This document shows, in pieces, positions 34,520-39,020 of a stretch of DNA of 39,020 nt. How positions within the stretch are numbered: the stretch's first letter is position 1; each line of letters opens with the position of its first letter. Under the pieces are notes generated by a model. The model had not been told where the DNA came from, did no database searches, and worked only from the letters and a program-made list of their open reading frames with translations. The position numbers were made by a program, and so were the translations under genes. This DNA is from Deltaproteobacteria bacterium (GTDB lineage Bacteria; Myxococcota_A; UBA796; SXON01): positions 1 through 39,020 of the forward strand of contig CANLGL010000052.1 in the NCBI GenBank assembly GCA_947490345.1, in the 5' to 3' direction.

Positions 34520-35389
34520 GTGCCCAGCCCCTCCCTCCGTCAGGTCGGCGCCGTCCTGGTCGTTGCCATCCTCGCGGTCAGCACCGCCGGCACGCTGGTC
34601 CGTTTGGCACCGGATGTTCACCCGCTGACGCTCGCGTTCTGGCGGGTGCTGCTGGTGGGCCTGTTACTGCTTCCCGGAGCGAGGCCCGTCACCCACCGCG
34701 AAGGGCTGCTGACCGCGCTCGGAGGACTCTTCCTGGCTCTGCACTTCTGGACGTGGTTTCTGTCCCTGCGCGAGACGACCGTGCTCCGGAGCACACTCCT
34801 GGTGTGCCTGACGCCGGTCTGGGCGGCGCTGTTGGAGTGGGCATGGTTGAAGACGCGCCCGTCGTTGCGCTTCGCCGGCGGGATTGCGGTCGCGGTGGGC
34901 GGAGTGGGCTTCATGGTGTCGGGTGGGACGCCGCAGAACGGGACGCCCGGTGTCACCGGGGACGCGCTCGCCGTATTGGGCGGCATGCTTGGCGCCGCCT
35001 ACTTCACCATCGGGCGCTCGGTCCGCGCCACTGTGCCCATCGGCCGCTACGGCCCACTGTCGTGCTTGGCGACAGCGGGGTGGCTGTTCCTGCTTGCGGT
35101 CGCGACTGACGCGCCGCTTTTGGGCTTCCCGAGCGTGTCCTGGTGGGCGATCGCGGGGCTGGCGCTCGGTCCCCAACTCCTGGGCCACCTGGGGTTCAAC
35201 TACGCCGTCGGCAGGCTGCCCGCGGCCATCGTCACCGCGATCGTACTGCTGGAGCCGGTCGGCGCGACAGGGGTGGCCGCGGTGGTGCTGGGCGAGTGGC
35301 CGGGACCGCGGGATGCGGTCGGCGCCGCGCTGACGCTCGCTGGGGTGGCCATCGCGGTGTGGCCGCGACGGGAGACGGCGTCCGGCTGA
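34520..35389 (+). CDS. EamA/DMT-family transporter
   Basis: 289 residues from GTG 34520. Ten hydrophobic helices form two EamA repeats; the first contains FWRVLLVGLLLLP and LHFWTWFLSLRET, the second a LGPQLLGHLGFNYAVGRLP segment, both typical of drug/metabolite exporters. Substrate unknown. The preceding gap (34411-34519) holds no gene that I can see. Confidence 0.87.
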   Translation: MPSPSLRQVGAVLVVAILAVSTAGTLVRLAPDVHPLTLAFWRVLLVGLLLLPGARPVTHREGLLTALGGLFLALHFWTWFLSLRETTVLRSTLLVCLTPVWAALLEWAWLKTRPSLRFAGGIAVAVGGVGFMVSGGTPQNGTPGVTGDALAVLGGMLGAAYFTIGRSVRATVPIGRYGPLSCLATAGWLFLLAVATDAPLLGFPSVSWWAIAGLALGPQLLGHLGFNYAVGRLPAAIVTAIVLLEPVGATGVAAVVLGEWPGPRDAVGAALTLAGVAIAVWPRRETASG

Positions 35390-35416
35390 GACCGCACGCG
35401 ATGAGGGTTGCTCGGA

Positions 35417-36451
35417 TCAGTCGTGGTCGAGCGGCGCGCCGCCGCCGTCACGGGGGCTGATCGAGTGAAACGCATGGATATCCTTGCCCTCCCCGGGAGT
35501 TCCCTCGGCGCCCGTCCCCAGGTCGGACTCCCATTGCCAGACGACCGTATCTTCAGCGTCCAGCGCCAAGACGTGGTCGTGGCTGGCGAGCAACGTCGTC
35601 CCGTCCGGCAGGCGATCCACGTCGGTGATGCCGCTGACGCCGACCTTCTGCCAGGTCCACTCCACCACGTCCCCGCGCAGGGTGACCGCGCGGTCCGGCT
35701 CGCGAAGCGCGACCGTGACGCTGCCGTCCGGAGCCCACTCCGCGCCATGCGGGCGATCGCCGAGCAGGGGTCCGCTGGTGAGGGCGAACGTGGTGTCGCT
35801 CGGCGATTCGAAGGTGGTCTCACTCGTCACCTCGCCGACCTCGTTCACCACGACCAACGCGTTGAAGTTGCGGAGGTTCAGGCCGGTTTCGCCGTTGGCG
35901 AAGCGCTGGGCGGCGGTCGTGTGCATCCACCCGCCGCCCTCGTCGACAATGCCCGCGAAGCGTGCGTCGGTGCCGTACGCCGACACGCCGTTCCAGGTCC
36001 ACAGCTCGTTCCCATCGCTGTCGACCTCGACGGCGGCGTCCTGGCCGGCGGCGGCCCAGCCGCGGGTGTACAGCGTATTTCCGTTGGGGAGCCGGTCCAC
36101 GTCGTGGCTGGCCTGAGGATCAAGGTGGCTCCAGACCACCGACCCGTCCCGGTCGATCTCGAAGATGCCGTAGCCGTAGAGCGAGAAGAGGACCGTGCCG
36201 CCGGCCACCGCCTGCGCGTCGGCGACAGCGGGCTTTTCGGGCATGGTCGCCCAGTCGTCACCGAAGAGCGAGCCCACGTCCCACTCCCAAATCAGCGTGC
36301 CGGCGCCATCGACTTCGACGATGCGAGGCTCCTGGTCCACGCCGCTGCTACCGAAGAGCGTCGTGCCGGCCCTCGGCGCCGTGATTTCAGCGGCGGGGTC
36401 AGGAGCGGCCGGCTCTGGAAGGCACGCCATCATCAACAACGGGAGGAGCAT
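35417..36451 (-). CDS. Arylsulfotransferase-like beta-propeller lipoprotein
   Basis: The product has 344 residues. GGAGG 5 nt before it fixes ATG 36451. The leader is MLLPLLMMAC with lipobox Cys10. Repeats such as IVEVDGAGTLIWEWD, HDVDRLPNGNTLYT and ITDVDRLPDGTTLLAS are typical of the arylsulfotransferase (ASST/PQQ-like) propeller family. Whether it has transferase activity is unclear: a catalytic His cannot be assigned with confidence. It diverges from a sulfatase gene 50 nt away. Confidence 0.75.
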   Translation of the reverse strand: MLLPLLMMACLPEPAAPDPAAEITAPRAGTTLFGSSGVDQEPRIVEVDGAGTLIWEWDVGSLFGDDWATMPEKPAVADAQAVAGGTVLFSLYGYGIFEIDRDGSVVWSHLDPQASHDVDRLPNGNTLYTRGWAAAGQDAAVEVDSDGNELWTWNGVSAYGTDARFAGIVDEGGGWMHTTAAQRFANGETGLNLRNFNALVVVNEVGEVTSETTFESPSDTTFALTSGPLLGDRPHGAEWAPDGSVTVALREPDRAVTLRGDVVEWTWQKVGVSGITDVDRLPDGTTLLASHDHVLALDAEDTVVWQWESDLGTGAEGTPGEGKDIHAFHSISPRDGGGAPLDHD

Positions 36452-36461
36452 GGCCACCTCC

Positions 36462-36467
36462 TATCTA
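36462..36467 (-). promoter_or_regulatory. TAGATA -10-like box (leadered)
   Basis: On the minus strand TAGATA lies 10 nt before ATG 36451, immediately followed by the GGAGG ribosome-binding site. The final T of TAnnnT is replaced by A. Confidence 0.3.
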
Positions 36468-36501
36468 CCGCGACGCGTCGGCAACCGGCTAAGGCTCTTG
36501 G

Positions 36502-38016
36502 ATGCTCCCCTCCCTCGCGGCCCTGCTCCTCGCCGCGACGACCAGTACCGCCAGCGCGGCTCCCCCGAACATCGTGTTCATCCTGACCGACGACCTCGCC
36601 GTCGCCGACATGGAGCAGCTTCCAGAGCTGCGGGAGCGCTTCACAACACAGGGCACCCGCTTCGATCGGGCGTTTGTGAGCCTGTCGATGTGCTGCCCCT
36701 CCCGCGCGACGACGTTGCGGGGGCAGTACGCCCACAACACCGGCATCCGCCGCAATGGCGCCCCCGACGGCGGCTACGGCACGTTCCGCGACCGAGGGCT
36801 GGAATCGTCGACCATCGCAACGTGGTTGCACGACGCCGGCTACCGCACTGGGCTCTTCGGCAAGTACCTCAACGGCTATCCCAACAAGCGCGATCCGTTG
36901 GCCATCCCGCCGGGCTGGGACGACTGGGTGGTGCCGAGTCGGGGCGAGGCCAGCTCGTCGTACAACTACAAGCTCAACGACAACGGCACGCTGGTGCACC
37001 ATGGCGAGGACCCCGAGGATCACGTCACCGACGTACTCGCAGCGCAGGCGGTGGAGTTCATCGAAGCCAGCCACGCGGCCCGCCGCCCGTTCTTCGCGTA
37101 CGTCGCGACCTACGCGCCGCACTCACCCGCGGTGCCGCCGCCGCGGCACGCCGGGGCCTTCGCCGGCACGATCGGGCCGAGGGGCGGCGCGGTCAACGAA
37201 GCCGACGTCTCCGACAAGCCGGCATGGACCCAGGCGCTCGACCTGCTGGACGGCCCAGCCACCCGAAAGTTGGACACGACCGCGCGCCGCCGCCTTGCGT
37301 CGATGCTCGGGGTGCAGGACCTCGTGGATCAGGTCATCGACGCGCTGAGTCGGACTGGGGAGCTTGACCGGACCTTCCTGGTTTTTACCTCGGACAACGG
37401 CTACCACCTGGGGCAGCACCGGATGCCCGAAGGAAAAGACACGTACTTCGAGGAGGATATTCGGGTCCCGCTCTATGTGCGCGGTCCCGGCGTGCTCGCG
37501 GGGCAGGCCCGGGGCGAGATGGTCGTCAACGCCGATCTCGCGGCGACCTTTGCCGAGCTGGCCGGGCTCACCCCACCGGCGCAAAACGATGGCCGCTCCT
37601 GGGCGTCGCTGCTGCGCGGCGAGACTCCGGCCTGGCGACGTGGCGTGCTCCTCGAGCATTGGGGCGCGGCCACTGGCGAGCGGGCCCGGGGCCGGGGTGC
37701 CAGGCGCGCCGAGGAGAGCACCCTCGAGAAGCCCGACGGCGTCGATGGCGCCGACCCCAAAGGGCGGAGTCGCCACGCGAACCTGCGGGTGCCGCCCTTC
37801 GTGGGTCTCCGCGCCGATCGGTACACCTACGTCCGCTACGACGACGGCGAGCGGGACCTGTACGACCTGGTCGCCGACCCGCATCAACTCCAGGACATCG
37901 CGGGGGCGGCAAGTGCAACCCTGCTCGCGAGTCTGGATCGTTGGCTGGACGAGATGAGCCGCTGCAAGGGCGCGGGCTGCCGGGTCGCGGAGGAGCGGAG
38001 TCCGGGGGGGGAGTAG
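36502..38016 (+). CDS. Exported sulfatase (formylglycine type)
   Basis: The product has 504 residues. A signal peptide (about 19 residues, ASA|AP) is followed by PNIVFILTDDL with the metal-binding Asp pair. C-C-P-S-R (64-68) is the formylglycine motif, with Cys64 to be oxidised. LFGKYLNGY, FAYVATYAPHSP and TSDNGYHLGQHR with further metal and sulfate ligands are all present. It resembles N-acetylglucosamine-6-sulfatase-type enzymes. Residues about 393-426 are a basic/acidic insertion that looks foreign between LLEHWG and the conserved RADRYTYVRYDDGE. The formylglycine-generating enzyme is not in the window. Confidence 0.9.
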   Translation: MLPSLAALLLAATTSTASAAPPNIVFILTDDLAVADMEQLPELRERFTTQGTRFDRAFVSLSMCCPSRATTLRGQYAHNTGIRRNGAPDGGYGTFRDRGLESSTIATWLHDAGYRTGLFGKYLNGYPNKRDPLAIPPGWDDWVVPSRGEASSSYNYKLNDNGTLVHHGEDPEDHVTDVLAAQAVEFIEASHAARRPFFAYVATYAPHSPAVPPPRHAGAFAGTIGPRGGAVNEADVSDKPAWTQALDLLDGPATRKLDTTARRRLASMLGVQDLVDQVIDALSRTGELDRTFLVFTSDNGYHLGQHRMPEGKDTYFEEDIRVPLYVRGPGVLAGQARGEMVVNADLAATFAELAGLTPPAQNDGRSWASLLRGETPAWRRGVLLEHWGAATGERARGRGARRAEESTLEKPDGVDGADPKGRSRHANLRVPPFVGLRADRYTYVRYDDGERDLYDLVADPHQLQDIAGAASATLLASLDRWLDEMSRCKGAGCRVAEERSPGGE

Positions 38017-38026
38017 GCCGGGGGCG

Positions 38027-38437
38027 CTACGTCATCTTCCGACCGCTGGCGTCGGTGTCGGTGATGAGGGTGTCGATCAGCAGGTAGATCCACCAGACGA
38101 CCCAGCCCGCGCCACAGGTCAACCACCCCACCCAACTCATCACGAACCAGCCCACCAGGAGCTGGACGATCCCCTTGTTGTTGTGGCCCGCGTAGAAATT
38201 GTGCACGCCCAGCCCACCCAGGAACAAGCCGAGCAGGATGAACACCGCCCGGCTGGTCGGCGACGTGGATGCGGCCTGCCGGCGTAGCGGGTGCCCGCAG
38301 GCTGGGCAGGTAAACGCATTCCTTGAAACGGGATTTTGGCATGCAGGGCAGGACACCACATGCGCCAGCGGGGCCGGCGGTGCTGGCGGGGCGGTCATTC
38401 CGCCGAAGGTCGGAACCTGGTTTTCGTCGTCAGCCAC
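38027..38437 (-). CDS. TM2-domain protein with N-terminal zinc ribbon
   Basis: 136 residues from GTG 38437. Cys30-x2-Cys33 and Cys44-x2-Cys47 form a zinc ribbon. After a linker, two hydrophobic helices with GGLGVHNFYAGH between them define the TM2 domain. Such proteins sit in the inner membrane; their function is unknown. It converges on the sulfatase gene with a 10-nt gap. Confidence 0.88.
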   Translation of the reverse strand: MADDENQVPTFGGMTAPPAPPAPLAHVVSCPACQNPVSRNAFTCPACGHPLRRQAASTSPTSRAVFILLGLFLGGLGVHNFYAGHNNKGIVQLLVGWFVMSWVGWLTCGAGWVVWWIYLLIDTLITDTDASGRKMT

Positions 38438-38569
38438 AGCACACCCGATGTTCGGGCGCCGTAACGCGTGGTCGCGGGGCGGGGCAGGCGGCGCGGGGCA
38501 GCCTCATCAACGTCCGGGTGCGGCGGCCGGAGGCACCGTTGGCCCCTCGCGGTCCTATGGTAGCGATGC

Positions 38570-38575
38570 TAACAT
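38570..38575 (+). promoter_or_regulatory. TAACAT -10-like box, leaderless-type spacing
   Basis: TAACAT ends 7 nt before ATG 38583. It overlaps a 13-bp palindrome (38573-38585). Confidence 0.45.
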
Positions 38576-38585
38576 AAGGCTTATG
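38573..38585. promoter_or_regulatory. Palindrome overlapping the regulator start codon, possible operator
   Basis: CATAAG-G-CTTATG is a perfect 6-1-6 inverted repeat covering the end of the -10-like box and the start codon of the TetR gene. TetR proteins often bind such palindromes in their own promoter. Confidence 0.4.
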
Positions 38586-39020
38586 GACACCGCCCCCCAT
38601 CCCCGGCCCACCGTCGCCGACGGCTGGACCCGCAAGCGCCGCTACCACCACGGGAATCTGGCGCCCTCCGCCCTTGCCCGCGGGCGGCAAATCGTCGCCC
38701 TCCTCGGGCCTTGCGCGCTCAGCCTCCGTGGCCTCGCGCGTGACCTCGGCGTCACGGCCACCTCGCTCGTTCGCCTGTTCGGAAACCTGGCGGGCATGCG
38801 TGCGGCCGTGGCCGAGTCCGCGCTCGAACGGCTCCTGGTGGAAGCGCGGGTCGTAAGCGGCCAACCGGCCGCCCTCCAGCACGCCGCCGGACGCTGGGTC
38901 GCCTTCGCCGCCACCCACGCCAACCTCTACCGCCTGGTGTCCGGCGAGGGGTGGCATGCACCGGGTTCAGCCGTGCGGGGACTCCACGGCATGCTCACGG
39001 TCTCGTCCCCGCGCCGCGCC
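38583..39020 (+). CDS. TetR-family transcriptional regulator (partial, runs off the window)
   Basis: The 146 codons present start with a polar segment and RRYHHGNL, then LSLRGLARDLGVTATSLVRLFG, a TetR-type helix-turn-helix of the YHHGNL (WHG-domain) subgroup. Position 3 of the recognition helix region and the usual A-Y-R-H-F are diverged (TSLVRLFG). The ligand domain begins but is cut at 39020. It diverges from the TM2 gene, with 145 nt between them. Confidence 0.82.
   Translation, partial: MDTAPHPRPTVADGWTRKRRYHHGNLAPSALARGRQIVALLGPCALSLRGLARDLGVTATSLVRLFGNLAGMRAAVAESALERLLVEARVVSGQPAALQHAAGRWVAFAATHANLYRLVSGEGWHAPGSAVRGLHGMLTVSSPRRA

Overview
The window is very GC-rich and reads like a Myxococcota (former deltaproteobacterial) chromosome. 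Three predicted exported proteins end in MYXO-CTERM-like tails (Cys-x-Cys, hydrophobic stretch, Arg cluster). There is a MopE-type metal-binding repeat protein, several Asp-Thr/Asp-Ser-rich lipoproteins, and a PUFA-synthase subunit with a C-terminal acyltransferase, an arrangement known from myxobacteria. No rRNA, tRNA or CRISPR array is visible. The species cannot be named from the sequence.

Layout. 1-149: left end of an IS3-family element, abutting a Cys-rich repeat lipoprotein (147-686, minus). 709-1257: a second small lipoprotein. 1328-1945: a DsbA/FrnE-like thiol oxidoreductase whose first active-site Cys codon is TGA, followed at once by a hairpin with a GGUC apical loop; this is a strong selenoprotein candidate. 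1968-2864: exported MYXO-CTERM protein, with a terminator-like hairpin at its stop. 2939-14983: a lipid operon made of a giant PfaC/Pfa3-like protein (KS, CLF, four FabA-like hot-dogs, a PKS-DH-like region, AGPAT) followed by oleA, oleB, oleC, a repeat lipoprotein and oleD. 14995-16187: a membrane protein, an IS91-type transposase remnant and an exported protein. 16168-19458 (minus): 2OG-Fe(II) oxygenase, metallophosphoesterase and the GTPase Der. 19580-23568: exported proteins and endonuclease III. 23565-27246 (minus): yraN, rplS, truB, rbfA and a Pro-rich protein. 27353-28558: a small protein and a porin. 28610-32432: a MurJ-like flippase, O-antigen ligase and glycosyltransferase in overlapping frames. 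32477-39020: MYXO-CTERM protein, RluA-type pseudouridine synthase, DMT transporter, arylsulfotransferase-like lipoprotein, sulfatase, TM2 protein and a TetR regulator cut by the window edge.

How the genes work together. OleA condenses two fatty acyl-CoAs, OleD reduces the product, OleC closes a beta-lactone and OleB decarboxylates it to a long-chain olefin. A PUFA-synthase subunit directly upstream on the same strand suggests that the olefin's acyl precursors are polyunsaturated, or otherwise made by this unusual synthase. The partner activities (ACP array, malonyl transferase, ketoreductase, enoylreductase) are absent from the window.

Two patterns run across the window. Many first genes carry a TAnnnT box 5-7 nt before the start codon with no Shine-Dalgarno sequence, as expected for leaderless mRNAs; others have the box 10-25 nt upstream together with GGAG(G). 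Many predicted export signals are only about 8-12 residues long and lack the usual basic N-terminus.
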